DNA from: Bacteroidota bacterium
GTDB lineage: Bacteria; Bacteroidota; Bacteroidia; Chitinophagales; Chitinophagaceae
Assembly: GCA_028876495.1 (NCBI GenBank)
Contig: JAGWRO010000040.1
Coordinates: forward strand, 1-64,000
DNA: 64,000 nucleotides
Direction of reading: 5' to 3'
Below are positions 44,932 to 53,857 of the stretch, piece after piece. Under the pieces are notes generated by a model. It saw only the letters and a program-made list of their open reading frames with translations, ran no database searches and was not told the origin of the DNA. Position numbers and translations under genes: made by a program. Position 1 is the first letter of the stretch. Every line of letters starts with the position of its first letter.

Positions 44932-46748
44932 GAATCATTTTGCAAAATGCGACTTTCAAAAAGCTGATCTAATTGAGATTCCGCATCAGAAAGTCCTTTA
45001 TCAAAATTTTCTCCAATGTCATCTAATATTGGGTTAGAAGAGCTTACCATATCCCTGTAATAGTTAATTCCATTCTTTAATTGTTCATAAAAGGAATGGT
45101 AGTATTTATTTCTCTTAGGATTTTCGGCAGAAACTGGCTCATTGATTAATTGCTCCTCCAGGTAACTGATATAAATAACCAGTTCGTTAATAAACATATG
45201 AGGCCTGTTGATGTCTTCAATAATATCAGTTCTTCCATAAATGTGATCGGTCATTTCTTTTAGCGAAACTTTTTTAGAAAAGTAAGCAATATTGGGGCCG
45301 GGGCAAATGGTTACTGAGGTAAGGTTTTTTATAAATGGTTGTTCATATTTTGTAGCTGCGGCATTACTTAAGCCGATGCAAAGGCATTCTTTTTCCTGCA
45401 CCTCTTTTAGTTGCTGTTCATATTCATTTAAAGGTAAATTCAACGATTTTAATTGATTGATTTTTAGCTTTTGGTATTTAGTAGATGCAGTGCAAATCGG
45501 TTCTTCCGTGAATTCAGTATTATTCACCAGGTGCTTTTCTGTACAGGGGCTTCCTGGTTTTCCTCTTTCAATTCTTTCCTTTTTTTCAAGGTCTGAAGAA
45601 GTACCTTTTAAATAATGAAAAGGAACTCCTAAGGGAGAATTCTTACTCAAAAATAAGTCGCCTTGTTTGGCTTTTTCCAATTTTTCCATCGTAGAAATGT
45701 CTACCGTAGTTGCCTCCGGAACCAATAAAAACGGTGTGCCCCAGCCTGTGCTGTCCATTTGATAATATTCCTGTAATAATTTCGACTCCTTATATGTGCC
45801 GATGCCGCCCTGTACCGTTATTTTTATCGGAGGAGGGGAATCAAAAGTTTTGACTGATCTTAATTGTAAGGCTTTATTATAGAGTTCAAATAATGAGCGC
45901 GAAAGTTCTTCTCTTTTCGTTTTAAATTCTTCCAAAATCGGGCCCATTAAGTACCCTTCTGTTGCAAACGCATGTCCTCCGCAGTTCAATCCTGATTCTA
46001 TTCTGAATTCGCTCACCCATTTACCTTTTTTAGCCAGGTATTTTCCCTGTATTAATGCAGAGCGGTAATCGCTTACTTTGATCACTATTTTCTTTTCAAA
46101 TTCGCCATCATCATTTACATCAAATTCGCTGAGTTTTTCCAGGTAATTATACAAACGTGGATTGAGCCCGGCAGAAAAGATTAAAGAAGAATTTTTGAGA
46201 TTACTCTTTGCATATCCTTTTAAAGCAGCTAAAGCGTCTGAACCATTTTCTACCAAATTTCCTTGTTTACTGTAATTGTCCTTATCAAGTTTCGTCATGA
46301 TGTTTACATCAATACTTCCGGGCACGATTTCACTTTTCAGAATTTCTTCAAGCTTTGCTTTTTCAGCGATGTCTGTGGTATTGGTCAGTTGCCTGTATAA
46401 TTGTTTCAACTTTCCATCCTCAGGAAGCATTTCAAAATATTTTACAATTTCTGACCCGTTTTCAAAAACAGAATTTTTTAATTTTTCTATTTGTTCGGAT
46501 ACGATCCGGCTAACAAGGTTGAGGTAATCCGTAATTCTTTTTTCACGATAGTTTTCTTCCTTTGTGCTTATAGGAAAATAAGTTTCATTAATTAAAGGAT
46601 AATAGTGTTTACGCATCATTTCTGTCAACCGGTCTTCCATTATAGAAATGGCTGATGAAATTCCATACTGCGCAACTTTTACAGGAGAATCAATAGTGAA
46701 AGCCAATCCCATTACAGGGATGTGAAAATTGTGTGGTGATGAATTCAT
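44895..46748 (-). CDS. Unrecognised 617-residue protein, possibly nitronate-monooxygenase-like
   Basis: No confident family match. No signal peptide. The N terminus (FHIPVMGLAFTIDSPVKVAQ), the middle (IESGLNCGGHAFATEGYLMG) and ITVQGGIGTYKESKLL followed by GWGTPFLLVPEAT together recall the FMN-binding TIM barrel of NAD(P)H-dependent flavin oxidoreductases (2-nitropropane-dioxygenase type), with long insertions. The C-terminal half has several cysteines (SPCTEKH, EPICTAS, ECLCIGLSN, TICPGPN), which might bind Fe-S or zinc. The gene is alone on the minus strand between the OsmC run and hemA, with no plain operon partner. Confidence 0.5.
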   Translation of the reverse strand: MNSSPHNFHIPVMGLAFTIDSPVKVAQYGISSAISIMEDRLTEMMRKHYYPLINETYFPISTKEENYREKRITDYLNLVSRIVSEQIEKLKNSVFENGSEIVKYFEMLPEDGKLKQLYRQLTNTTDIAEKAKLEEILKSEIVPGSIDVNIMTKLDKDNYSKQGNLVENGSDALAALKGYAKSNLKNSSLIFSAGLNPRLYNYLEKLSEFDVNDDGEFEKKIVIKVSDYRSALIQGKYLAKKGKWVSEFRIESGLNCGGHAFATEGYLMGPILEEFKTKREELSRSLFELYNKALQLRSVKTFDSPPPIKITVQGGIGTYKESKLLQEYYQMDSTGWGTPFLLVPEATTVDISTMEKLEKAKQGDLFLSKNSPLGVPFHYLKGTSSDLEKKERIERGKPGSPCTEKHLVNNTEFTEEPICTASTKYQKLKINQLKSLNLPLNEYEQQLKEVQEKECLCIGLSNAAATKYEQPFIKNLTSVTICPGPNIAYFSKKVSLKEMTDHIYGRTDIIEDINRPHMFINELVIYISYLEEQLINEPVSAENPKRNKYYHSFYEQLKNGINYYRDMVSSSNPILDDIGENFDKGLSDAESQLDQLFESRILQNDSYFSFTSSNSIS

Positions 46749-46861
46749 GGTAGATGTGCAGCGGCGATTGTTGTTATAGTATTAATTAAATTTTTTCGGT
46801 AAGCCGCCAAAAATCACATTCTTATTATTCTTAATTGCCGATTTATATTTCCGCTAAAATA

Positions 46862-48082
46862 TTAATGCACCAATACAAGATTTTTTTCAACATAGCTGCT
46901 CAAAACGTTGATACATTCGCAACCTTTGCTCACAGAATGTTTTAGTTGAATGGCAAGTGAAGCTACAGTTTTGTGAATCTTTTCTTTATCCTCTTCAATT
47001 TCAAAAGCTTCATTTATTTCAAGTAATTGTGATTTTACTTTTTGTATCAAAGGACTGTTGGCTTGTTGACGATGCCAGTCTTCCAGGTCGTTTAAGGTAT
47101 CATTAATTATTTTTAAAGCTTTAGGTACTTCAGCTTCTCTTGCAGAAATCGTTTCGTCAAGAATCAAAGAAACTTCATCCACATCCATCAGTGTGATTCC
47201 GTGTATTTGTTTTATAGCCGGATCTGCATTTTGTGGTGATGAAAGATCAAGTACCAGCCTTGGTTTTTCAGAAACGAAATAGGAGGGAAGTACAATGTGA
47301 TTTTCAGAAGAAGAACTTATCATTATAACGTCAGCTTCATTACAAGCTGAAGCTAAATTTTTGTAGGCAACAAAACCTTCATCATATTTCTCAGCAAGCA
47401 GGTAAGCTTTTTCATCTGTTCTGTTACAAAATGAAATACTGGCGCCGGGCAAATAATCCTTTAGATTTTTTGCAATCTGATTTCCAAATTTTCCGGTTCC
47501 TACCAACAGTACTTTTTTATTTTTTAAATCTTTTATTTTTTCTTTGATGATTTGAATTGCAGCATAAGAAACTGAAACACTCCCGGAACTGAGTTTGGTT
47601 TTTGTTTTGATTTCTTTTGACGCCTGTAAAGCAAAATTGATTACCCGTTCCATAAAAGGGTTAAGACCGCCGCTTTCTTTTGCAAGCCTGGCAGAATGCT
47701 TTAACTGCGATAAAATTTCATAATCACCGATAATCTGGGAATCCAAACCTGAAGCAACATTTAATAAATGTTCTACCGCAGCACGGCCGTTATAAACATA
47801 ACCTTGTGATTCAAAATCTTTTCTGTCGCCGTTGGTATAACTGCAAAGCAGTTCTGTCAGTTCCTTTGGATCGTTACAAATTCCATAAAGTTCAGTCCGG
47901 TTGCAGGTTGAAAGAACAAGACATCCCTGTACCTTTTTAGAAATAGCTTCCTGTATCAGTTTAACTGACTGCTCTGGTGAAATAGAAAATTTTCCCCGGA
48001 TGCTTATATCGCTTTTCCTGTAATTGATTCCAACTATGCTAAAATTTTGTAAGGAGCTATTAAAATCGTTTGTGAAATTCAT
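46862..48082 (-). CDS. hemA: Glutamyl-tRNA reductase
   Basis: HemA makes glutamate-1-semialdehyde from glutamyl-tRNA, the first committed step of C5-route haem synthesis. The catalytic cysteine is in LSTCNRTELYGI; GLDSQIIGDYEILSQLK and VLLVGTGKFGNQIAKNL (NADPH Rossmann motif) follow; the C-terminal dimerisation helix is present. The 406-residue length is normal. The minus-strand box TATTTTTG (48094-48101) is a good -7 element. Haem made here is needed by the oxidase and cytochromes in this window. Confidence 0.94.
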   Translation of the reverse strand: MNFTNDFNSSLQNFSIVGINYRKSDISIRGKFSISPEQSVKLIQEAISKKVQGCLVLSTCNRTELYGICNDPKELTELLCSYTNGDRKDFESQGYVYNGRAAVEHLLNVASGLDSQIIGDYEILSQLKHSARLAKESGGLNPFMERVINFALQASKEIKTKTKLSSGSVSVSYAAIQIIKEKIKDLKNKKVLLVGTGKFGNQIAKNLKDYLPGASISFCNRTDEKAYLLAEKYDEGFVAYKNLASACNEADVIMISSSSENHIVLPSYFVSEKPRLVLDLSSPQNADPAIKQIHGITLMDVDEVSLILDETISAREAEVPKALKIINDTLNDLEDWHRQQANSPLIQKVKSQLLEINEAFEIEEDKEKIHKTVASLAIQLKHSVSKGCECINVLSSYVEKNLVLVH

Positions 48083-48181
48083 TCTCTTTAATTCAAAAAT
48101 ATTTTCAAAGTGGTTTAGAAACTGGTTTCATATAAATAAATACGAATAAGCAAATTTCATCGCTATCGGTTTCGAAAAAAA

Positions 48182-48245
48182 GAATAACAGTCATTTCCAA
48201 ATATGAGCCTCCTCATGTTTTTATCCTTTATTGGAAGTACATTTA
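48182..48245 (+). promoter_or_regulatory. Promoter with operator pair, one site degenerate (P-type ATPase)
   Basis: The proximal site TGAGCCTCCTCA (48204-48215) is a full match; 22 bp upstream, GAATAACAGTCA (48182-48193) keeps only the right half. TACATTTA (48238-48245), a -7 element with one deviating base, is 32 bp below the proximal centre. The weakest of the nine pairs. Confidence 0.45.
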
Positions 48246-48287
48246 TTTGCTGATTAGATTTTTTTAAAATTTTAAACTGAGCAATGT

Positions 48288-50789
48288 ATGTCCAAGCTTC
48301 CCATTGATATAAAGGGACTTTCAGATGAGCAGGTGTTGCTTTCCGGAAAGCAACACGGGAAAAATGAATTGGATCAATCTTCTAAAAGTCCTTTTATAGC
48401 AGCCTTGCTTGACACACTTAAGGAGCCGATGCTCATTTTGTTATTTGCAGCGGGCATTCTTTATTTAATCTCCGGCGACAAAGGAGATGCCATATTTATG
48501 CTTTCGGCTATTGTATTGGTTTCTGCTATTTCTCTTTACCAGGATTCAAGAAGTCGCCATGCGCTTGCGGCTTTGAAGCAACTTTCTCAACCGCAAACTA
48601 AAGTGATAAGAAACGGGATTATCTCTTCTATCTCCAGCAAAGAAGTGGTAGTAGATGATGCGTTTATTGTTGAAGAAGGAAGTATGATAACTGCCGATGC
48701 AGAAATTATTTATTCAAATGATTTTACCGTAAACGAATCGATTCTTACAGGTGAATCTTTGGCAGTAGAAAAGTTTGTAAATGAAGATAATAAAATCTTC
48801 AGCGGCACTTTGGTATCCAGCGGAATGGCTATCGCACGGGTAACCAAAGTGGGGAATGCCACTGAATTGGGAAGAATAGGCAGATCATTGAAGGAGATTA
48901 AAGAAGAAGAAACACCGCTGCAACTGCAAATAAGAAATTTTGTAAAAAAGATGGCCATCATCGGGCTAATCGTTTTTCTGATAGTATGGGTTTTTAATTT
49001 TTTTCAATCCCGCAGTTTGGTGAATAGCTTATTAAAGGCATTAACCTTGGCCATGTCTGTTTTGCCTGAAGAAATTCCGGTTGCCTTTACCACTTTTATG
49101 GCGTTGGGTGCCTGGCGGCTGATGAAAATGGGAATCATAGTGAAACAAACAAAAACAGTAGAAACACTCGGAAGTGCCACGGTAATTTGTGTCGACAAAA
49201 CCGGCACTATCACCCAAAATAAAATGCAACTTGCCGGTTTGTATGTATTTGAAAAGGACCATTTATACATGGATTCGCAGGAAGATAAGGAAGCTGTGTT
49301 GGATTTAATTACTACGGCTATGTGGGCAAGTGAGCCATTACCATTTGACCCAATGGAAAAGGCTTTGCATGAAGCTTATAAGGGAATAGTTTCCACTGAT
49401 GAGCGCCCGGGTTATAAAATGGTACATGAATATCCGTTGGCAGGCCGTCCGCCTATGATGACTCATCTATTTGAAAACAAAAACGGAAACCGGGTAATTG
49501 CTGCCAAAGGGGCTGCTGAAAAAGTTTTGTCTGTATGTGAATTGACAGAAGTTGAAAAAGCAAAAATTGTTAGCCAGGAGCAAGCTTTGTCAGCACAAGG
49601 TTACCGCGTTTTAGGAGTAGCACATGCTTCTTTTTCGGGAAATGATTTCCCAAAAGAACAGGAGAATTTTAATTTTCAATTTATCGGGCTGGTTTCTTTT
49701 TATGATCCTCCAAAAAAGAATATGGCTGCGGTGTTTGAAAGTTTTTATAAAGCAGGAATTAGTGTAAAAATTATTACAGGCGATAATAAAGCTACCACCG
49801 AAACGATTGCGCAGCAAGTGGGGTTCAGGGGGGCAGAAGATGCGTTGGACGGAGCAGAATTGATGAATTTTTCTGACCAGGAACTGCAGGAAAATGTAAT
49901 GCGAATCAATATTTTTACAAGAATGTTTCCTGAGGCAAAACTGAAAATAATAACTGCTTTAAAAAAAAGCCAACAAATTGTAGCAATGACCGGTGATGGT
50001 GTTAATGATGCGCCCGCACTTAAAGCAGCCAACATCGGAATTGCAATGGGCGAAAAAGGTTCGGATATTGCAAAAAGCGCTTCATCACTTGTATTAGCCG
50101 ATGATGACCTTGGTAAAATGGTGGACGCAATTGCCATGGGAAGAAGAATTTACAGTAACCTGAAAAAAGCGATTCAATATATAATTTCCATTCATATTCC
50201 GATCATTTTGATGGTGCTGTTGCCGCTGGTTTTGGGTTGGGTGTATCCGGCAGTTTTTACGCCGGTTCATGTTATTTTTCTTGAGCTGATTATGGGGCCC
50301 ACCTGTTCAATCATTTATGAAAATGAGCCAATAGAAGCCAACCTTATGCAACAGAAGCCACGTTCATTTACCAATACTTTTCTTTCATGGAAAGAGTTGC
50401 AGCTAAGTATATTGCAAGGACTTGTTATTACTGCCGGAACGTTAGGTATTTATCAATTTGCTGTTTCAAAAGGATATGATGAAGAGCAGACCAGGACAAT
50501 GGTTTTCACCACATTGGTTATTGCCAACATTTTTCTTTCTTTGGTAAACCGTTCTTTTTATTACTCATTGTTTACAACGCTTCGCTATAAAAATTATTTA
50601 TTAATACTCATCATTTTTGTGACCATCCTGATGCTCGCTTTGATGATCTCCATTCCGGGAATTATTTCTTTTTTCAAGTTTGAAAAATTACTTTTTAACC
50701 AATTGCTGGTTTGCATTTTAGTTGGCTTTGTTTCTGTGATCTGGATCGAAGTTTATAAATATTTCAAACGCCTCAAAGCTGCTAGTTGA
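48288..50789 (+). CDS. P2-type cation-transporting ATPase
   Basis: The 833-residue pump has the usual order: N-terminal cation ATPase domain (GLSDEQVLLSGKQHGKNELD), actuator domain (TVNESILTGESLAVEKF, equivalent to TGES), M4 with VLPEEIPVAFTTFMALGAWR, the phosphorylation site VCVDKTGTITQNKM, the hinge MTGDGVNDAPALKAANIGIA, and six C-terminal helices. The layout is closest to calcium-type (PMCA/SERCA-like) bacterial ATPases; PEEIP in place of PEGLP leaves the ion uncertain. The operator pair upstream suggests low-oxygen induction. A patatin gene follows after 34 bases. Confidence 0.88.
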   Translation: MSKLPIDIKGLSDEQVLLSGKQHGKNELDQSSKSPFIAALLDTLKEPMLILLFAAGILYLISGDKGDAIFMLSAIVLVSAISLYQDSRSRHALAALKQLSQPQTKVIRNGIISSISSKEVVVDDAFIVEEGSMITADAEIIYSNDFTVNESILTGESLAVEKFVNEDNKIFSGTLVSSGMAIARVTKVGNATELGRIGRSLKEIKEEETPLQLQIRNFVKKMAIIGLIVFLIVWVFNFFQSRSLVNSLLKALTLAMSVLPEEIPVAFTTFMALGAWRLMKMGIIVKQTKTVETLGSATVICVDKTGTITQNKMQLAGLYVFEKDHLYMDSQEDKEAVLDLITTAMWASEPLPFDPMEKALHEAYKGIVSTDERPGYKMVHEYPLAGRPPMMTHLFENKNGNRVIAAKGAAEKVLSVCELTEVEKAKIVSQEQALSAQGYRVLGVAHASFSGNDFPKEQENFNFQFIGLVSFYDPPKKNMAAVFESFYKAGISVKIITGDNKATTETIAQQVGFRGAEDALDGAELMNFSDQELQENVMRINIFTRMFPEAKLKIITALKKSQQIVAMTGDGVNDAPALKAANIGIAMGEKGSDIAKSASSLVLADDDLGKMVDAIAMGRRIYSNLKKAIQYIISIHIPIILMVLLPLVLGWVYPAVFTPVHVIFLELIMGPTCSIIYENEPIEANLMQQKPRSFTNTFLSWKELQLSILQGLVITAGTLGIYQFAVSKGYDEEQTRTMVFTTLVIANIFLSLVNRSFYYSLFTTLRYKNYLLILIIFVTILMLALMISIPGIISFFKFEKLLFNQLLVCILVGFVSVIWIEVYKYFKRLKAAS

Positions 50790-50823
50790 GAAAATGAAAG
50801 AGTCTTTTTAATTTTATAAAAAA

Positions 50824-51597
50824 ATGAATAAGATAGGATTGGTTTTAAGTGGTGGTGGCGCAAGAGGCTTTGCACATCTTGGCTTTTTAAAAGTGTTGGA
50901 TGAGTTGCAGGTAAAACCTTATGCTATTTCAGGAGTGAGTTCCGGCGCTATTTTCGGGGCTTTATATTCTTGCGGAAAAACGCCTGATGAAATACTGAAT
51001 CTGGCAAAAAAATATTCTTATTTTGGCATATCCAATTTATTATGGAGGAAAGAAGGTTTGTTTTCTATGGAAACGATCAGGAAAATATTGACTGAAAACA
51101 TTCCGGAAAACTCATTTGAATCTTTAAAGATTCCGCTTTATGTAAATGCAACAGATTTTTTACACAATAAAACTATCTTTTTCTCTTCGGGCGAATTAAT
51201 TAACCCGCTAATTGCTTCCGCTTCTTTCCCGGTTTTATTTGAACCGGTGCAGATCGAGAATAGTAAATTGATTGATGGCGGATTGCTTGATAATTTACCA
51301 GTAGAACCCTTGGTTGATCTTTGTGATAAAATTATTGGATCCCATGTAAACAGATTAGAAACTATTACCGATATGAATATTAAATTTTCAAAAGCAGTAA
51401 TGATAGAAAGATGTTTTCATCTCGCTATTGCAAATTCGGTTTATTCAAAGGTGCGTTTTTGCGATATTTTTATTGAACCCCATTTGAACAGTTTCGGTTT
51501 GCTGAGAATGAGAAATATTGAACAGATATTTGAAATAGGCTATCAAACTGCATTAAAAGAAAAAGACAATATTCTGAGACTGATCGAATCTTCTTAA
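50824..51597 (+). CDS. Patatin-like phospholipase
   Basis: The 257-residue protein has all patatin marks: the oxyanion loop SGGGARGFAHLG at 9-20, the nucleophile serine in GVSSGA (about residue 40), and the catalytic aspartate in DGGLLDNLP. There is no signal peptide, so it acts in the cytoplasm or at the inner face of the membrane as a lipid acyl hydrolase. It lies 34 bases after the P-type ATPase and probably shares its transcript. A hairpin terminator follows. Confidence 0.92.
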   Translation: MNKIGLVLSGGGARGFAHLGFLKVLDELQVKPYAISGVSSGAIFGALYSCGKTPDEILNLAKKYSYFGISNLLWRKEGLFSMETIRKILTENIPENSFESLKIPLYVNATDFLHNKTIFFSSGELINPLIASASFPVLFEPVQIENSKLIDGGLLDNLPVEPLVDLCDKIIGSHVNRLETITDMNIKFSKAVMIERCFHLAIANSVYSKVRFCDIFIEPHLNSFGLLRMRNIEQIFEIGYQTALKEKDNILRLIESS

Positions 51598-51608
51598 TAC
51601 TCTTACGT

Positions 51609-51632
51609 AAAAAACAGGAATCCCGTTTTTTT
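51609..51632 (+). terminator. Terminator after the patatin gene
   Basis: AAAAAAC pairs with GTTTTTT around GG/CC and a 3-base loop, with one mismatch inside, ending in T. It lies 11 bases past the stop. Confidence 0.5.
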
Positions 51633-51670
51633 GTTCATTTACTGTTCTCACATCTTCTTTGAAGCGCGAA

Positions 51671-51735
51671 TGACACAAATCATAGTAGCAAATGAGTAAT
51701 CTCATTTATCTTTATATTTAGCCAGACTACTTTTG
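51671..51735 (+). promoter_or_regulatory. Promoter with paired Crp/Fnr-like operators (hemN)
   Basis: The distal site TGACACAAATCA (51671-51682) and the proximal site TGAGTAATCTCA (51693-51704) are both full TGA-N6-TCA matches, 22 bp centre to centre. TACTTTTG (51728-51735) is a consensus -7 element exactly 33 bp below the proximal centre. This is one of the clearest of the nine, on the opposite strand from most others. Confidence 0.82.
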
Positions 51736-51797
51736 ATCAATTAGTCATATTAACCAGGTGGTGAAAGCATTTGGTTCCAACAATTAAACTATATATT

Positions 51798-53165
51798 ATG
51801 CCTTCTCAATATGAATTATTGGCAAAATACAATACATCTGTTCCGAGATATACCAGTTATCCTACGGTTCCTTTTTGGAAAGAATTAACGCCTGATCTCT
51901 ATTGGATCAATAATTTCCGCCGTGATTTCAAACGGCAAAATTCGCTGGGGGGCATCAGCCTTTATTTGCACTTGCCTTTTTGTGAATCTCTTTGTACCTA
52001 TTGTGGCTGTAATAAAAAAATCACTACCAATCATTCGGTTGAAGAAGAATACATTGATACGATACTTAAAGAGTGGCAGTTGTACAGGAGCCTGATGGAT
52101 GAAGTGCCTGTAATAAGGGAACTGCATCTTGGCGGTGGCACTCCCACTTTCTTTTCGCCACGCAACCTTGAAAGACTGATTGAAGGAATATTAAAAGAAG
52201 CTTCAGTTCATCCTGATTACGAATTCGGAATTGAAGGCCATCCAAATAATACAACCGATGAGCATTTGAAAACACTTTATAATTTAGGTTTTCGGCGTAT
52301 CAGCTTTGGTGTTCAGGATAACGATCCTGTTGTGCAACGTGCGATAAACCGGATACAGCCGGTGGCCAATGTTCGCCGTGTTACAGAAAAAGCAAGAGAA
52401 ATTGGATTTCGTTCGGTGAATTATGATTTGATTTATGGACTTCCGTTTCAGACTTTAATTGGCGAGGCAAGAACACTTGATGAAACGATTGAACTAAAAC
52501 CTGATAGAATTGCTTTTTATAGTTATGCGCATGTTCCCTGGAAATCAAAAGCACAAAGATTGTTTGATGAAAACGATCTTCCTTCGCCGGAACTAAAAAC
52601 GAATTTGTACCTGTTGGCAAAAGAAAAATTTAAAGCTGGCGGTTATTTTGATATCGGTATGGATCATTTCGCTTTGCCTGAGGATGATCTTTATACCGCA
52701 TGGAAAGACGGTAAACTTCACCGCAATTTTATGGGCTATACTACCACCCATACTTCATTTTTATTGGGATTGGGTGTTTCTGCAATTACTGATACCGGAA
52801 CTTCATACAGTCAGAACCATAAAGAACTTGCCAACTATATCCGGCTTATAAACGGAGGTGATTTTGCTGCCAACAAAGGTTGCTTTTTGGAGGAGACAGA
52901 CATTGCGCTTAAAAATTATATTTTGCAAACAGCATGTAAAGGCAAAGTTACTTTTCGTGAAGAAGATGCAGAATTACTACAGCAATTTCCTTTACAACAT
53001 TTGCAGGAGCTGGCAGATGACGGATTGCTTGAATTAAATGAAGACGGCTTCCAGGTGCTGGAAACAGGAAGGCAATATTTAAGGAATATTTGCCAGTCAT
53101 TTGATCAAAAATGGTGGCAGGCAGAAGGTACTGTTGCATCACAACTTTTCAGCAAATCCGTTTAA
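51798..53165 (+). CDS. hemN: Oxygen-independent coproporphyrinogen III oxidase
   Basis: HemN converts coproporphyrinogen III to protoporphyrinogen IX without oxygen, using radical SAM chemistry. The chain starts MPSQYELLAKYNTSVPRYTS, the family's usual N terminus, so the ATG at 51798 is preferred over one at 51771. The cluster motif CESLCTYCGCNKK carries the radical SAM cysteines. LHLGGGTPTFFSPRNL and RISFGVQDNDPVVQRAINRI are further family marks, and the C-terminal HemN domain is present. The oxygen-independent enzyme is expected under low oxygen, which fits the operator pair upstream. Confidence 0.96.
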   Translation: MPSQYELLAKYNTSVPRYTSYPTVPFWKELTPDLYWINNFRRDFKRQNSLGGISLYLHLPFCESLCTYCGCNKKITTNHSVEEEYIDTILKEWQLYRSLMDEVPVIRELHLGGGTPTFFSPRNLERLIEGILKEASVHPDYEFGIEGHPNNTTDEHLKTLYNLGFRRISFGVQDNDPVVQRAINRIQPVANVRRVTEKAREIGFRSVNYDLIYGLPFQTLIGEARTLDETIELKPDRIAFYSYAHVPWKSKAQRLFDENDLPSPELKTNLYLLAKEKFKAGGYFDIGMDHFALPEDDLYTAWKDGKLHRNFMGYTTTHTSFLLGLGVSAITDTGTSYSQNHKELANYIRLINGGDFAANKGCFLEETDIALKNYILQTACKGKVTFREEDAELLQQFPLQHLQELADDGLLELNEDGFQVLETGRQYLRNICQSFDQKWWQAEGTVASQLFSKSV

Positions 53166-53335
53166 TGCAACAACATTTTTTTAATTAAGTTGCTGGAGAT
53201 TATAGGTCCTTTTTAAAACATAAACAAAAATTTATGTGTTAAAAGCTTTGATATTCTTTTGATTTGTACATTTATATCTATTTTTAATCTATGTTTAAAA
53301 TTCTTAAAAAAAATAAATTATAAATAATCAAGAAA

Positions 53336-53854
53336 ATGAAGAAAGCAATAAAAACCATACTGATTGTTTTGCTGGTTGCATTAATAATTATCCAGTTTAT
53401 AAGGCCAGCCGAAAATAAAGGCGATGAGATCGCCCAGAACCAGATCACTGCTAGTTATCAAATTCCTGCTAGTATTCAAAAAAACCTGAAAGTTTCCTGT
53501 TACGATTGCCACAGCAATACAACGGTTTATCCTTTTTACTTTAAGATTCAGCCCGTTGCCTGGTTCCTCAACAATCACATTCAGGAAGGCAAATGGCATC
53601 TTAATTTTTCAGAATTTAACACTTACCCGCTATGGAGACAACATGAAGGATTTAAAGATATAATTGAGCAACTTAAGAAGGATGAAATGCCTTTAAGTTC
53701 TTACACACTTATTCACCGTAATGCAATTTTAACTGCCGATCAAAAACTGGCAATTGAAGACTGGGCTACCGCACAGATCAAAGAAATGGAAGCTAAATAT
53801 CCGGCTGATAGCCTGGCAAGGCCTAAGCGTTTCCAAAGGCCTGAAAGTGATTAA
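53336..53854 (+). CDS. Haem-binding domain protein (PF14376 type)
   Basis: The 172-residue protein has an N-terminal anchor helix (IKTILIVLLVALIIIQFIRP) and then the family's haem c site VSCYDCHSNTTVYPFYFKIQ, followed by PVAWFLNNHIQEGKWHLNFS. It is predicted to sit in the periplasm on a membrane tether. The electron partner is unknown. It follows hemN by 170 bases on the same strand; its stop lies 3 bases from the stop of the convergent gene. Confidence 0.88.
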   Translation: MKKAIKTILIVLLVALIIIQFIRPAENKGDEIAQNQITASYQIPASIQKNLKVSCYDCHSNTTVYPFYFKIQPVAWFLNNHIQEGKWHLNFSEFNTYPLWRQHEGFKDIIEQLKKDEMPLSSYTLIHRNAILTADQKLAIEDWATAQIKEMEAKYPADSLARPKRFQRPESD

Positions 53855-53857
53855 ATC

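Noticed and set aside
48094-48215. Possible control of hemA by the operator at 48204
   Set aside because: The hemA -7 element at 48094-48101 is more than 100 bp from the site, unlike the 33-bp rule of the other promoters.
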